Below, one piece after another: positions 16,131-30,319 of a stretch of 64,000 nucleotides of DNA (position 1 is the first letter of the stretch; the number at the start of each line of letters is the position of its first letter). Origin of the DNA: Myxococcota bacterium (GTDB lineage Bacteria; Myxococcota_A; Bradymonadia; UBA7976; UBA1532); contig CAUJDF010000044.1 in the NCBI GenBank assembly GCA_963169045.1, forward strand, positions 1 to 64,000, given 5' to 3'. A program made the position numbers and the translations under genes. Below the pieces are notes generated by a model. The model was not told the origin of the DNA. It worked only from the letters and a program-made list of their open reading frames with translations, and searched no databases.

Positions 16131-18020
16131 TCAAGGGCAGGTGTTGCGCTCGCCGCCCGCGTTGGCGGCGAACCGCGTCGCGCCCACGGCCTCGACGCGC
16201 GATCCGTCGCACAGCGCGAACGCGCCGACGCCGGCGTTGCCGGTGACGCCGACGCCGTCGAGGCGGACGGACGAGCGCCCGAATGCGTAGACCCCATGGC
16301 CGCCGTTGTCCCGCGACTCGCCGCCGCTCATCGACAGGGACGCGCCGCTGCCCGCCGCCACGCCCTCGGCGGCGTTCGTCGTCGCGTCGCGCACCGTGGC
16401 CGCCACGATCGTGTCGACGAGGCGCACCGTCCCGCCGACGGCGAGCACGCCGGCGCCCAGGTTCGCCTCGATCCTCGCGCCCTCGATCGTCGCGACCCCC
16501 GGCGGATCGACGATCACCAGCCCCGGCGCGCCGTTGTCGGCGTAGCGGCCGTCGCGCACGACGGGCGTGGCCTCCTCGGCGAGCAGTCCTGCGCCGCCGT
16601 TCCCGCTGGAGTCGACGCGCTCGAGCAGCGCGTCCGTGCGAAAAAGGTGAATCCCTTCGGACAGTTCGCCCTCGCCGGTCCGCGTGCCGCCGACCGAGAC
16701 GGCGCGGAGCGTCACGAGGCCCGCCGCCGCGCCGGTGACCGCGACGCCGCTCGTCCGGTTGTCGGTCAGCTCGGCGCCGTCGATGAGCACCGGCGTGACC
16801 GGGTCGCTGATCTGGAGGCCCACGTCGGCGCTCTCGTGCAGGCGGAGGTCCCGCAGCGTCCCGCCGGCCGCCGTGAGCGCCACGCCGCGCGCACCGCTGG
16901 CCCGGACGGTCAGGCCGGTCACGTCGACGGTCGCGCGCGATGCGAGCAGGCCGTGTCGTCGCGGTCCGTCGACTTCGGCGTCGGCGAGCGTCAGCGCGGC
17001 ATCGACGACCGAGATCCCGCCACCGCCCGTGATGCGCAGGCCCGTCACGTCGGCGCGCGCCTGCTGGCCGACGCCGACGCCCTCGCCCGCCGCGGTGACG
17101 GTGACGTCGCGCGCGGTGATCTGAGCGCCGAGGGCGACGCGCAGTCCGCGATCGCCGACCCGCGCCACCGCGAGGCCCCGCACCGTGGCGGCGCCGCCGA
17201 TGACCTCGAGGCCGCCGGCGGTGTTCTGCGCGGGGTCGAGGCGCACATCACCCACCGCGAGGTCAGCGACATCGGCGCGGGCCTCGATCAGGCGCACGCC
17301 GGCGGCGGAGGCCCCCGCGATGCGGACCGCCTCGATGCGGACGGCCCCACCGTCGGCGAGGACGCCGATGCCCCCGACGTCGCGGAGCTCGAGGTCGACG
17401 AGCCGCAGATCGGCGCCGGTGGACGTGACGCCCTGCGTCGCGGCGGCCTCGACGCCACCGCCGCGCCAGTCGAGCGTCACGCCCGCCTCGATCTCGACAC
17501 CCGGCCCCGCGCTGCGCCGGACGAGCACGTCCTCGAGCGTCGCGCCTGCCGCGATGCGCAGCCCCGCGCCGGGCGCGTCCTCCACCACGACCCGGGCGAG
17601 GGCGGCGTTCGCGCGCACCTGCACGCCGCCGTCCACGGTCAGGTCGGCGACGCGCGCCGCCGGCGTCTCGAGGGTGAGCGGGCCGGCGAGCCGCGTCACG
17701 CCGGCGCCGGACCCGAGCAGCTCGACGTCCGGCGGCGGGCTCGGTGCGGCGGCGTGGTCGCCGGGCAACAGGAAGACGACATCGCCGGGCAGCGCCGCGG
17801 CGAAAGCCGCGGAAACATTAGGGAATGGTCGATCGCGACTCCCGTCGGCGGCTCCGGGGTTCGCGCCGACGTGGATCACCCGTGGCGCGGCGGCGTCGAG
17901 CAGGCCGCCGTCGCGCTCGACAGCGGCGTCGGGCAGGGCGCCGTCGGGCGTCGACCCCGAAGGCTGCGCGGGCGTCCCGCCACAGGCGGTCAGCAGCAGC
18001 GCGAGCGCCGCCCGCCTCAC
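16131..18020 (-). CDS. Right-handed parallel beta-helix lipoprotein
   Basis: 629 residues from GTG at 18020, overlapping the upstream gene's stop in GTGA. The lipobox is ALLLTACGG. A spacer rich in Pro, Asp and Ala follows. The region AADGSRDRPFPNVSAAFAAALPGDVVFL (in pieces) is the typical DUF1565-like start of a beta-helix. From about residue 100 to 620 come repeating ~22-residue rungs with small and hydrophobic residues (GVGVGQQARADVTGL, GVYAFGRSSVRLDGVGV). It is probably surface-exposed and structural or carbohydrate-related. No catalytic residues are recognised. It is a common type in Myxococcota genomes. Confidence 0.8.
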   Translation of the reverse strand: MRRAALALLLTACGGTPAQPSGSTPDGALPDAAVERDGGLLDAAAPRVIHVGANPGAADGSRDRPFPNVSAAFAAALPGDVVFLLPGDHAAAPSPPPDVELLGSGAGVTRLAGPLTLETPAARVADLTVDGGVQVRANAALARVVVEDAPGAGLRIAAGATLEDVLVRRSAGPGVEIEAGVTLDWRGGGVEAAATQGVTSTGADLRLVDLELRDVGGIGVLADGGAVRIEAVRIAGASAAGVRLIEARADVADLAVGDVRLDPAQNTAGGLEVIGGAATVRGLAVARVGDRGLRVALGAQITARDVTVTAAGEGVGVGQQARADVTGLRITGGGGISVVDAALTLADAEVDGPRRHGLLASRATVDVTGLTVRASGARGVALTAAGGTLRDLRLHESADVGLQISDPVTPVLIDGAELTDNRTSGVAVTGAAAGLVTLRAVSVGGTRTGEGELSEGIHLFRTDALLERVDSSGNGGAGLLAEEATPVVRDGRYADNGAPGLVIVDPPGVATIEGARIEANLGAGVLAVGGTVRLVDTIVAATVRDATTNAAEGVAAGSGASLSMSGGESRDNGGHGVYAFGRSSVRLDGVGVTGNAGVGAFALCDGSRVEAVGATRFAANAGGERNTCP

Positions 18021-19468
18021 CGTCCCGCCCGGCGACGCCGCACGCCGAAGGCCGCGAGCAGCAGCAGCGCCGCCGGCGTCGACCCGGTCGCGTCGGTGCC
18101 GCGACAGCCGTCGGAGGCCGCGCCGCCGCCGCCGCCCGTCGCCTCGACGACCGTCAGCGCGCCCTCGAGCCGCGCCTCGGACGCGCCGGAGGCCGCCACG
18201 ACGTCGTAGCGTCCGGGCGGGAGGGTCGTGCCCAGGCGGCCGAGGGCACGCTGCGGCGACTCGACGACGACCGCCTCGAGGACGACCGCCCCCGCGCGGA
18301 ACGTCGTCGCCGCGTCGAAGCCGTCGCCGTCCACGACGAGCACGGCTCGGTCGTCGGCGGCGATCACCTCCGGCTGGACGCGCGCCACCTTCAGCGTCGC
18401 GCCGGTGACCGTGAACGCGTCGGGCAGGATCGCCACCTGACCATCGGCCCGCGCGATCGAGAGCGCGTACGTCCCCGGCGGCAGGCCGGCGGGCACGATG
18501 GCGGTGATCGTCGAGCTCGACAGCACCGTCGTCTCGAGGAGCCGCGCGTCGCCGAGGGTCGCGCGCACCGCCGCGCCGAACGGAAAGCCGGCGCCGTTGA
18601 TCACCACCTCGGTGTTCCGGTCGGGCGGTCCGCGGTCGGGCACGATGCGCTCGATGGCGAGCTCGCCGGGCCGCGGCGCCCCGGCGTCGGGCGGGACGAC
18701 CCCGGCGTCCTCGTCGGAGGGCGGCTCGACCACCCGCGCGTCCGGCCGCGGTGGCGCGGCGGCGTCCGGGTCGGCGGGCCCGCCGTCCCGCGGCGGAGGC
18801 GGCGGCGGGCTGCCGTCCGGCGGCGGAGGTGGCGGCGGACCACCGTCGGGCAGCACGGCGCCGTCGTCCGGGCAGATCTCGTCGACGGCGACGACCTCCG
18901 CGCGGAGGATCCAGTCTCCGGGCGGCCGCGCGAGTGCGGCGTCATCGGGCATGTTCTCGGTGCGATCGAAGTAGTACTGGCCGTTCCGCTGCAAGAAGCT
19001 GACGTAGTTGTGGCCGGGTGTGATGCCGTCGGCGTCGCTCGCGATGGTCGGTGGCGCGCCGGCGCCGGGCACATGCTCCATCCAGACGCGAAAGCGGCGC
19101 GCATCGCTGACGACGTCGGAGCCGGCGAGGTCGATCGCGTTGAGCTGGTTGCGACTGCCGAACAACTGATAGGCGTCGAGGTCGCTATCCCAGATCAGGC
19201 CCTCGACCTGGTCGCCATCGCCCATCGCACTGAGTCGGATCGTGAAGATGTTGAAGTCGTTCGGGCCGATCCAGGCGAAGAGCGTGCAGATGCGGTAGAC
19301 GGGCAGGTCGTCGGGGACGTCGAGCACTGCGCCGAAGCCGTCCTCTCCGCTGAGGCCGCCGAAGAACGCGATCTGCGCGCCGGGCGCCGCCGTGTCGTTG
19401 CGGAGCAGGCGTCCGTGGGCCGGGACCGCCGCCGCGAGCGCGAGGACCACCGGTGCGATGCGACTCAT
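18017..19468 (-). CDS. IPT/TIG-domain surface protein with MYXO-CTERM-like tail
   Basis: 483 residues from ATG at 19468. A signal peptide (VVLALAAAVPAHG) precedes an N-terminal domain of ~190 residues, unrecognised, with an aromatic-rich beta pattern. Next comes a proline/glycine/aspartate linker (~215-300) that includes two near-identical PPPPPP-DG units. Residues ~300-450 hold one or two IPT/TIG-like immunoglobulin folds (IVPDRGPPDRNTEVVINGAGFPFG). The C-terminus has a single Cys (DGCRGT), a hydrophobic stretch (PAALLLLAAFGV) and RRRRAGR, the layout of a MYXO-CTERM-like sorting signal. It is probably exported and surface anchored. It is coupled to the beta-helix gene by GTGA. Confidence 0.75.
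   Translation of the reverse strand: MSRIAPVVLALAAAVPAHGRLLRNDTAAPGAQIAFFGGLSGEDGFGAVLDVPDDLPVYRICTLFAWIGPNDFNIFTIRLSAMGDGDQVEGLIWDSDLDAYQLFGSRNQLNAIDLAGSDVVSDARRFRVWMEHVPGAGAPPTIASDADGITPGHNYVSFLQRNGQYYFDRTENMPDDAALARPPGDWILRAEVVAVDEICPDDGAVLPDGGPPPPPPPDGSPPPPPPRDGGPADPDAAAPPRPDARVVEPPSDEDAGVVPPDAGAPRPGELAIERIVPDRGPPDRNTEVVINGAGFPFGAAVRATLGDARLLETTVLSSSTITAIVPAGLPPGTYALSIARADGQVAILPDAFTVTGATLKVARVQPEVIAADDRAVLVVDGDGFDAATTFRAGAVVLEAVVVESPQRALGRLGTTLPPGRYDVVAASGASEARLEGALTVVEATGGGGGAASDGCRGTDATGSTPAALLLLAAFGVRRRRAGR
18785..18842. repeat. Proline-codon direct repeat
   Basis: Two imperfect copies of a roughly 28-base GC-rich unit (GGCGGAGG-GGCGGCGG plus CCGTCC) lie in tandem inside the IPT/TIG gene. 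They encode the two polyproline-aspartate-glycine linkers. Repeat slippage could vary the linker length. Confidence 0.5.
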
Positions 19469-19508
19469 GTCGCCGAGCGTGTCACGGAAGGCCGCGAGGC
19501 GGCAATGG

Positions 19509-19807
19509 TCAGCGGTGGCAGCGCGCGCACAGGGGCGGGGTGTGGCACGTCGCGCAGCGGCGGCCGTCGAGGCGCGCGGCGGCGGCATGTGGCGAACCCG
19601 CGAAGCCCGGCCGGTGGTCGCGCGGCGGCGCGCTCCGGTGGCAGCGCGCGCAGGGCTCCGGTCCGTGGCAATCGACGCACCTCTCGGCGGCCCCCCCGTC
19701 GTGCCGCCGCGAGAAGGCGGGCCCGTGGTCGGGCGGAGGCGCGGGACGCTCCGGAGCCGGCGCGGGCGGCGCGCAGGCGGGCACGAGGACGCAGAGGAGG
19801 AGCCACC

Positions 19808-19811
<4 letters not shown>
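19509..19811 (-). CDS. Tetraheme c-type cytochrome lipoprotein
   Basis: 100 residues from ATG at 19811, which overlaps the barrel gene's stop in ATGA. The lipobox is VLVPAC. It has four CXXCH heme sites: CVDCH, CARCH, CATCH and CARCH. They form two copies of one module, each with DH-x-P-x-F and an outer His followed by CXXCH-x4-CXXCH, so the gene is an internal duplication of a diheme unit ('paired CXXCH' type). The product should be exported, heme-loaded and lipid-anchored. The tight coupling to an outer-membrane barrel suggests a porin-cytochrome style conduit, but four hemes in 100 residues would span only part of the membrane. Confidence 0.85.
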
Positions 19812-22848
<3,037 letters not shown>

Positions 22849-22850
22849 CC

Positions 22851-24389
22851 ATGCACCAGACCGTCCTCATCCTCGACTACGGCAGCCAGTACACGCAGTT
22901 GATCGCCCGGCGCGTGCGCGAGCAGCGCGTCTACTGCGAGATCCTGCCGTTCGACGCGCCGCTCGAGCAGATCCGCGCTCGGCGGCCGGCGGCGCTCATC
23001 CTGAGCGGCGGTCCGGCCAGCGTCACGGCCCAGGACGCGCCGGCGCTCTCGGCGGGGTTGCTCGACCTGGGCGTCCCGGTGCTCGGTATCTGCTACGGCC
23101 TGCAGGTGATGACGCGCACGCTCGGGGGCACCGTCGGCCGCTCGCAGCGCCGCGAGTACGGCCGGGCCTACCTGCGCATCGACGACGACGGCGACCTCTT
23201 CGCCGGCCTCGGCAGCGATCGCCTGCAGGCCTGGATGTCCCACGGCGACCACGTCGAGGTGCCGGCGCCCGGCTTCGACATCCTCGCGCGCAGCGAGGAC
23301 GGCATCGTCGCCGCCGTCGCGCACCGCCAGCGCCGCTTCTGGGGCGTCCAGTTCCACCCCGAGGTGGTGCACACGCCGCGGGGTGGGCGTCTCATCGAGA
23401 ACTTCCTCTTTCAGATCGCAGGCTTGACGGGCGACTGGACGCCGGCGCGGTTCGTCGACGAGGCCGTCGCCCGCATCCGCGTCCAGGTGGGCGACGCCCG
23501 CGTGGTCTGCGGCCTCTCCGGCGGCGTCGACTCCGCGGTCGCCGCCATGCTCCTGCACCGCGCGATCGGCGATCGTCTCACCTGCGTGTTCGTCGACAAC
23601 GGCCTGCTGCGGGCCGGAGAGGCGGAACAGGTGGTCGCGACGTTCGGCGAGCGCTTCCACTTCGACCTGCGGCACGTCGACGCGTCCGAAGCGTTCCTCG
23701 GGGCGCTCGCCGGCGTCACCGACCCGGAGGCGAAGCGCAAGGCCATCGGCCGCATCTTCGTCGAGGTCTTCGAGCGCGTCGCCTCCACGATCGAGGGCGC
23801 GACGTTCCTCGCGCAGGGCACGCTCTACCCGGACGTGATCGAGAGCGTCAGCGTCCGTGGACCCGCCGCCGTCATCAAGAGCCACCACAACGTCGGCGGG
23901 CTGCCGGAGCGGATGAACCTGAAGATCTGCGAGCCGCTGCGGGAGCTCTTCAAGGACGAGGTGCGGGAAGCGGGGCTCGAGTTGGGGTTGCCCGAAGAGG
24001 TCGTGTGGCGCCAGCCGTTCCCGGGGCCGGGCCTCGCCATCCGCGTGATCGGCGCCGTCGACCGCCAGCGCCTCGACGTGCTGCGTCAGGCCGATCTCAT
24101 CGTGCAGGAGGAGATCGTGCGCGCGGGCCTTCAGCGCGCCATCTGGCAGGGCTTCGCCGTGCTGCTCCCGGTGCGCTCCGTCGGTGTCATGGGCGACGAC
24201 CGCACGTACGAGGACGTCCTCGCGGTGCGCGCCGTCTCGAGCCTGGACGGCATGACGGCCGACTGGTATCCCATTCCCCACGACGTGCTCGGCCGCATGT
24301 CCACGCGCATCATCAACGAGGTCGCCGGTGTCAACCGCGTGGTCTACGACATCTCGAGCAAGCCGCCCGCCACGATCGAGTGGGAGTAG
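22851..24389 (+). CDS. guaA: GMP synthase (glutamine-hydrolysing)
   Basis: 512 residues from ATG at 22851, two bases after guaB. It amidates XMP to GMP. The class I glutaminase domain has SGGPASV, nucleophile Cys in GICYGLQVM (~82) and the His/Glu of FHPEV (~170). The ATP pyrophosphatase P-loop is SGGVDSAV (~223-230). The C-terminal dimerisation domain ends in KPPATIEWE, the conserved terminus. All catalytic residues look intact. Confidence 0.98.
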   Translation: MHQTVLILDYGSQYTQLIARRVREQRVYCEILPFDAPLEQIRARRPAALILSGGPASVTAQDAPALSAGLLDLGVPVLGICYGLQVMTRTLGGTVGRSQRREYGRAYLRIDDDGDLFAGLGSDRLQAWMSHGDHVEVPAPGFDILARSEDGIVAAVAHRQRRFWGVQFHPEVVHTPRGGRLIENFLFQIAGLTGDWTPARFVDEAVARIRVQVGDARVVCGLSGGVDSAVAAMLLHRAIGDRLTCVFVDNGLLRAGEAEQVVATFGERFHFDLRHVDASEAFLGALAGVTDPEAKRKAIGRIFVEVFERVASTIEGATFLAQGTLYPDVIESVSVRGPAAVIKSHHNVGGLPERMNLKICEPLRELFKDEVREAGLELGLPEEVVWRQPFPGPGLAIRVIGAVDRQRLDVLRQADLIVQEEIVRAGLQRAIWQGFAVLLPVRSVGVMGDDRTYEDVLAVRAVSSLDGMTADWYPIPHDVLGRMSTRIINEVAGVNRVVYDISSKPPATIEWE

Positions 24390-25125
24390 CCGCGCGCTGC
24401 TCGTCCTCCTCGCGTTCGGCCTCGCGGCGGCGGCGCCGGTGGAGCGCGAGACGACCGAAGGCGTGGTCGACTGGACGTCCCGGCGTCTCCGCGTGAACGG
24501 CGTCGGCACACCGGAGATCACGTCGCCGACCGCGGCGATCACCCCCCGCGATTTGTACGAGGCGGCGCGCGACGACGCGCGGGCGCGGCTCGAGCGGGCC
24601 CTGGCGGCGCTGCCGGTCGACGACGCGCGCCGGGTGGGGGACGTCGCCGCCCTCGAGCCGCGTCGTCGCCTCGCGGTGCAGGGCTTCACGAGCGGCGACG
24701 CCCGGCACTTCAGCGACGGGACGGTGCACATGCCCGCCGTCCTGTCGTTCGACTGGGTGGTCGACGCGCTGGGCGCCCCCGTCGCGGCCCCGGCGCCGGT
24801 CGGCGCCGCCACCGGCCTCGTCGTGCTCGCCCGCACGCCGGCCCGCCCGGCGCTGCGCCTGCGCCTCGAGGCAGACGACGGAAAGCGCTTCGTATACGCG
24901 GGGTTGCGCACGGACCCCGTCGGCGCCTCCGGCGTTTCCTGGGTGGCGGCCCGCTCCGAGGCCGACACGACCCTCGTCGGCAAGGCGCCCCTGGTGCTCG
25001 AGGCGACGGTGCCTGCCGAGGGACGTCCCGGTGTCCTGCGCCTGGGCGCGGCGGAGACGAAGCTGCTCTTCGGCGATGCGCCCTCCGCGGCGCTGCCCGG
25101 CGGCGTCGTCGTGGTGACGAAGTGA
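24328..25125 (+). CDS. LPP20-like envelope protein, start uncertain
   Basis: The only canonical start in frame is GTG at 24328, which would overlap guaA by 62 bases and add 24 unlikely residues. The signal peptide ([15 protein letters not shown]) begins at about 24391, so a non-standard start such as CTG at 24397 is possible. The mature N-terminus [17 protein letters not shown] resembles the 'GxVDWTxxxVxxxG' opening of LPP20/FlgT-like envelope proteins that carry an initial short repeat domain. The rest (~190 residues) is beta-rich and unrecognised. It is coupled by GTGA to the next lipoprotein gene. Exported; function unknown. Confidence 0.6.
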   Translation: MSTAWSTTSRASRPPRSSGSSRALLVLLAFGLAAAAPVERETTEGVVDWTSRRLRVNGVGTPEITSPTAAITPRDLYEAARDDARARLERALAALPVDDARRVGDVAALEPRRRLAVQGFTSGDARHFSDGTVHMPAVLSFDWVVDALGAPVAAPAPVGAATGLVVLARTPARPALRLRLEADDGKRFVYAGLRTDPVGASGVSWVAARSEADTTLVGKAPLVLEATVPAEGRPGVLRLGAAETKLLFGDAPSAALPGGVVVVTK

Positions 25126-25451
25126 GGCGCGCGGTCGTCCTCGGGTTCTGGCTTGCGGCCTGCGGCGGCGACGGCGTCGTCCAGCGCCGCGGCGAGCTGC
25201 CGCCGGCCCCTCCCGATCAGGGCTTCGTCCAGATCACGTGCGATCCGGCGGACGTCGACATCTACGTCGACGGCGCGTTCGCGGGCCGCCTCGACGGCTA
25301 CCCGGAGGGCGTGCTGCGCCTGCCGCGCGGCACGCGCCGTCTCGAGCTGCGCCAGCGCGACCGCTACCCGTACTACCAGGTCATCGAAGTGGGCGCCGAG
25401 GGCGTCCGCGTCGACACGCGCCTCGTGCCCATCCCGGCCGATCCGTCGTGA
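25122..25451 (+). CDS. PEGA-domain lipoprotein
   Basis: 109 residues from GTG at 25122, in a GTGA overlap with the preceding stop. The lipobox is GFWLAACGG. Residues ~38-105 form one PEGA domain (ITCDPADVDIYVDGAFAGRLDGYPEG). PEGA folds are small beta-sandwiches common on myxobacterial surfaces. It is probably an outer-membrane lipoprotein acting with the preceding envelope protein. No enzymatic role is apparent. Confidence 0.75.
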   Translation: MRRAVVLGFWLAACGGDGVVQRRGELPPAPPDQGFVQITCDPADVDIYVDGAFAGRLDGYPEGVLRLPRGTRRLELRQRDRYPYYQVIEVGAEGVRVDTRLVPIPADPS

Positions 25452-25766
25452 CGCCCGCCGCAAGGCCGCGACGAGACGCTCACGCTCTGTACGATTCGCG
25501 CCGTATTGTATCGAGAAGGGCGGATCGCCGCCGCAGCGCGGCGCTGGAGGGCAACGAGTGCACGGCGTTTCCGGGCATCGGGGGCGTGTCCGGGGTGGGG
25601 CAGGCACCCTGCAGACGCGCGGCCCCGCCGCGGCCCGCCGGCGCGCAGGCGTCGGCGGCACCTGGCGAGGCATTGGGCCGGGGCTGAATCCGCAGTCTTC
25701 TCCCGGTAGACACCTTCTGTTATCAATTCGAGACGCCGTCTTGACGCATGGGGGGGAGGGCTCGCA
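25452..25766. other. Longest intergenic gap; nothing firm
   Basis: 315 bases. No frame with a ribosome site, no tRNA-like fold and no clear terminator after the PEGA gene was recognised. AT-richer spots at about 25481-25515 and 25715-25735 could be promoter elements for the FHA gene, but neither gives a good -35/-10 pair. A small RNA cannot be excluded. Confidence 0.4.
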
Positions 25767-26687
25767 GTGAGCCGCGACCGGTCCGATTCGCGCCTCACCG
25801 TCGACGAGGCGGCCGAAGTCACCGCAAACCTCGACCGGCTGCGCACGCCGGTCGAGGCCGTCGACTCGCGGCTCGACACGCTCGCCGATGCCATCGGCGT
25901 CCGCCGACCCGAGCTGCCGTGCTGTCTCGTCGAGGTGTACGGGGACGATCCCGGCCGACGCATCGACCTGTCCTCGCCGCCGTACACGCTCGGCCGGGTG
26001 GACGGCAATGCCATCATCGTCCGCAGCGCCTCGGTGAGCCGCCAGCACGCCATCGTCGCCCGCAACGAGTACGGCTTCATCGTCACCGACAGCGGCAGCA
26101 CGAACGGCACGTTCGTCAACGACAACCGGGTCAAGCACGCGCCGTTGAACCACGGCGACTACCTCAAGGTCGGCTCGACGGTCTTCCGCGTGCTGTGCTG
26201 CGCCGATCTCGACGAGGCTTATGCCCACGAGCTCGAACGCCTGAACCGCATCGACGGCCTGACCCAGCTGCTGCGCGGGGACGCCTTCGTGGGGGTCCTC
26301 GACGAGCGCATCCGGCGCGCCGGCGGCGAGCTCGCGCTCATCGTCATCGAAGCCGAAGCGCTCGACGAGATGCGCCGGCGCTACGGCTCGGCAGCCACCG
26401 ATCGCGTGCTCTCGCTCCTCGCAGGTCTGCTGCAGCAGCGCGTCCGGCAGGCCGACCTGCTCGCTCGCTACGACGAGGCCCGATTCGCGCTGCTGCTCGA
26501 TGGCACGGGCAACCACGGCGCCACTCGGGTCGCCGAGAAACTGCGCCGCTTCGTCGCCCTCAGCACGTTCCGCTACAACGACACGCCCATCCCCGTCCGC
26601 GTCCGCACCGGCGTCTCCGTCGTCGGACGGGAGGTGCTCGTCCCCGCGCGACGGCTCATCGAACAGGCGCTGGCCGCGCTCGACTGA
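25767..26687 (+). CDS. FHA domain fused to degenerate GGDEF domain
   Basis: 306 residues from GTG at 25767, with a strong GGGGGGAGGG ribosome site. Residues ~65-140 form an FHA phosphothreonine-binding domain with the diagnostic GR (76-77), SRQH (91-94) and STNGTFVN (111-118). Residues ~155-305 align with a diguanylate cyclase fold: RIDGLTQLLRGDAFVGVL resembles the D-x-LT-x-LxNR start. The signature GGDEF position reads YDEARF (~235-240), so c-di-GMP synthesis is not expected. It could be a pseudo-cyclase that binds partners or nucleotides. An FHA input suggests control by a Ser/Thr kinase encoded elsewhere. Confidence 0.82.
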   Translation: MSRDRSDSRLTVDEAAEVTANLDRLRTPVEAVDSRLDTLADAIGVRRPELPCCLVEVYGDDPGRRIDLSSPPYTLGRVDGNAIIVRSASVSRQHAIVARNEYGFIVTDSGSTNGTFVNDNRVKHAPLNHGDYLKVGSTVFRVLCCADLDEAYAHELERLNRIDGLTQLLRGDAFVGVLDERIRRAGGELALIVIEAEALDEMRRRYGSAATDRVLSLLAGLLQQRVRQADLLARYDEARFALLLDGTGNHGATRVAEKLRRFVALSTFRYNDTPIPVRVRTGVSVVGREVLVPARRLIEQALAALD

Positions 26688-26703
26688 CGACGCCGGCCGT
26701 CCA

Positions 26704-26744
26704 AGTGGGTAACGCCTCGCTTGTCCGTCGAGGCGTCACCCACT
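26704..26744. terminator. Strong hairpin between FHA gene and mutL
   Basis: A 15-base arm at 26704-26718 pairs with 26730-26744 with one mismatch, and a further G-C pair closes the loop (26719/26729). No T tract follows, so it may be a factor-assisted terminator, an mRNA-stabilising stem or a protein-binding palindrome. It starts 17 bases after the FHA stop. Confidence 0.5.
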
Positions 26745-26806
26745 CGAACGCCCGCCGCTGTGAGCGGCGCTTGCCCTGCGCCGGCGCGTTGTCCATCATC
26801 CGCGCC

Positions 26807-28671
<1,865 letters not shown>

Positions 28672-28675
<4 letters not shown>

Positions 28676-29589
28676 CGGCCCCGCTGCTCGTCATCGTCGG
28701 GCCGACCGCCACCGGCAAGACGGCGCTGGCCCTCGACATCGCCCGTCGCCACGACGCGGAGATCGTGGGCGCCGACGCCAGCCAGGTATACCGGGGCCTC
28801 GACATCGGCACCGGGAAGGCGTCGATGGCGGAGCTCCAGGGCGTGCGCCATCACCTGCTCGACGTGGTCGATCCCGACGTCACGTTCGACGCCGCGCGCT
28901 ACACGCGGCTGGCCGACGCCGCCATCGCCGACATCCGGGCCCGCGGGCGGCGCGTCGTGGTCTGCGGCGGGACGGGCCTGTACCTTCGCGCGCTGCTGCA
29001 CGGCCTGTGCGACGCGCCGCCGCTCGATCCTGACGTCCGCGACGCGCTCCGGGCCCGCATCGAGGCCGGCGACCTCGCCGCGCTATACGCGGAGCTCCGG
29101 GAGGTCGATCCGGTGGCCGCGGCGCGCGTCGCGCCTCGGGACCGACAGCGCATCGAGCGCGCGCTCGGGGTCTATCGGACGACCGGCCGGCCGCTCACCG
29201 CATGGCAGTCGGCCCGGGTCACGACCGCCCCGCGCCACCCCCACGTCATCGCCGGCCTCGACGTCCCGCGCGATGTGCTCGGCGAGCGCATCGCCGCCCG
29301 TGTCCGCCACATGTTCGCCGCCGGGTTCGTCGACGAGGTGCGCCAGCTCCTCGCACGGGGCTGCGATCCGTCGTGGCCCAGCTTCGGCGCGCTCGGCTAC
29401 CGCCACGTGGTCGTGCACCTCCGCGACGGCCTGCCGCTCGACGAGGCGATCCGCCTGACCATCCGCGACTCGGAGCGTTACGCGAAGCGGCAACGGACGT
29501 GGTTCCGCGCGCTGAGCGACGTGACGTGGTGGACGCCGCCGCCCACGCCGGACGTGGTCGACGCGTGGGTCGCCGGCGCCGGCCACTGA
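28672..29589 (+). CDS. miaA: tRNA dimethylallyltransferase
   Basis: 305 residues from GTG at 28672, in a GTGA overlap with mutL (the mutL-miaA order is common). It adds the dimethylallyl group to A37 of tRNAs reading U-first codons. The P-loop is GPTATGKT (~9-16). DASQVYRGLDIGTGK is the substrate-loop signature (~37-51), and GGTGLYLRALLHG follows near ~99. The C-terminal RYAKRQRTWFR is the conserved tRNA-contacting segment. All expected motifs are present. Confidence 0.97.
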
Positions 29590-29668
29590 ACGCCTTGCGT
29601 CCGGCCGGCGCCCATGCTTCATTCCGCGCCTTCGCTGGCGTGACGCGCCACCGGGAGGAGACGAGCGG

Positions 29669-30319
29669 ATGATCGTCGCGATCGACGGACCGGCGGGCGC
29701 GGGCAAGAGCACGGTGAGCCGCCTGCTGGCCGAACGGCTCGGTTTCGTGCGCCTCGACACCGGCGCGCTCTACCGGGCGGTCGCGCTCGCCGCGCGTCGT
29801 GCCGGCCTGCCGCCCGAGGCCGGTGCGGCGCTCATCCCGTTCGTCGCCGGCCTCCGCCTCGAGTTCGGCGCCGACGGCCGCCTCGCCCTCGACGGCGAGG
29901 ACGTGACCGACGCCATCCGCACGCCGGCGGTCTCCGGCGATTCGAGCCGCTACGCCGCCGTCCCCGAGGTTCGTGCCGGCCTGCTGGAGCTCCAGCGCCG
30001 CCTGGGACGCGCCTGCGACTCCGTGGTCGACGGCCGCGACATCGGGACGGTGGTGTTCCCTGACGCCGACGTGAAGATCTTTCTCACCGCGAGCGCCGAG
30101 GAGCGCGCCCGCCGCCGCCGTGACGAGCTCGTCAGCCGCGGCGAGCCTTGCGACCTCGGCGCCGTCCTCGAAGAGATTCGCCAGCGCGACGCCCGCGACA
30201 CGGGTCGCGCCGTGGCGCCGCTGCGCCAGGCCGAGGACGCCGTCGTCGTCGACACGACCGAGCTCGACCTCGAGGGGGCCGTCGAGGCCTGCTTCCGTCT
30301 CGTCCGCGCCGCGGGATGA
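29669..30319 (+). CDS. cmk: Cytidylate kinase
   Basis: 216 residues with a GGGAGGAG ribosome site eight bases before ATG at 29669. It phosphorylates CMP and dCMP. Motifs are P-loop GPAGAGKSTVS (~6-16), RLDTGALYRA (~29-38), DGRDIGTVVFPDADVK and the LID/C-terminal segment RQRDARDTGRAVAPL. The length is usual. The stop overlaps the next gene's start in ATGA. Confidence 0.97.
   Translation: MIVAIDGPAGAGKSTVSRLLAERLGFVRLDTGALYRAVALAARRAGLPPEAGAALIPFVAGLRLEFGADGRLALDGEDVTDAIRTPAVSGDSSRYAAVPEVRAGLLELQRRLGRACDSVVDGRDIGTVVFPDADVKIFLTASAEERARRRRDELVSRGEPCDLGAVLEEIRQRDARDTGRAVAPLRQAEDAVVVDTTELDLEGAVEACFRLVRAAG

Noticed and set aside
18785-18842. GC-rich repeats considered as a CRISPR-like or mobile repeat
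   Set aside because: Only two imperfect copies inside a coding proline linker, no spacers.
25452-25766. Possible small gene or RNA in the longest gap
   Set aside because: No ribosome site, no conserved fold recognised and no convincing promoter-terminator pair, so listed only as an intergenic region.
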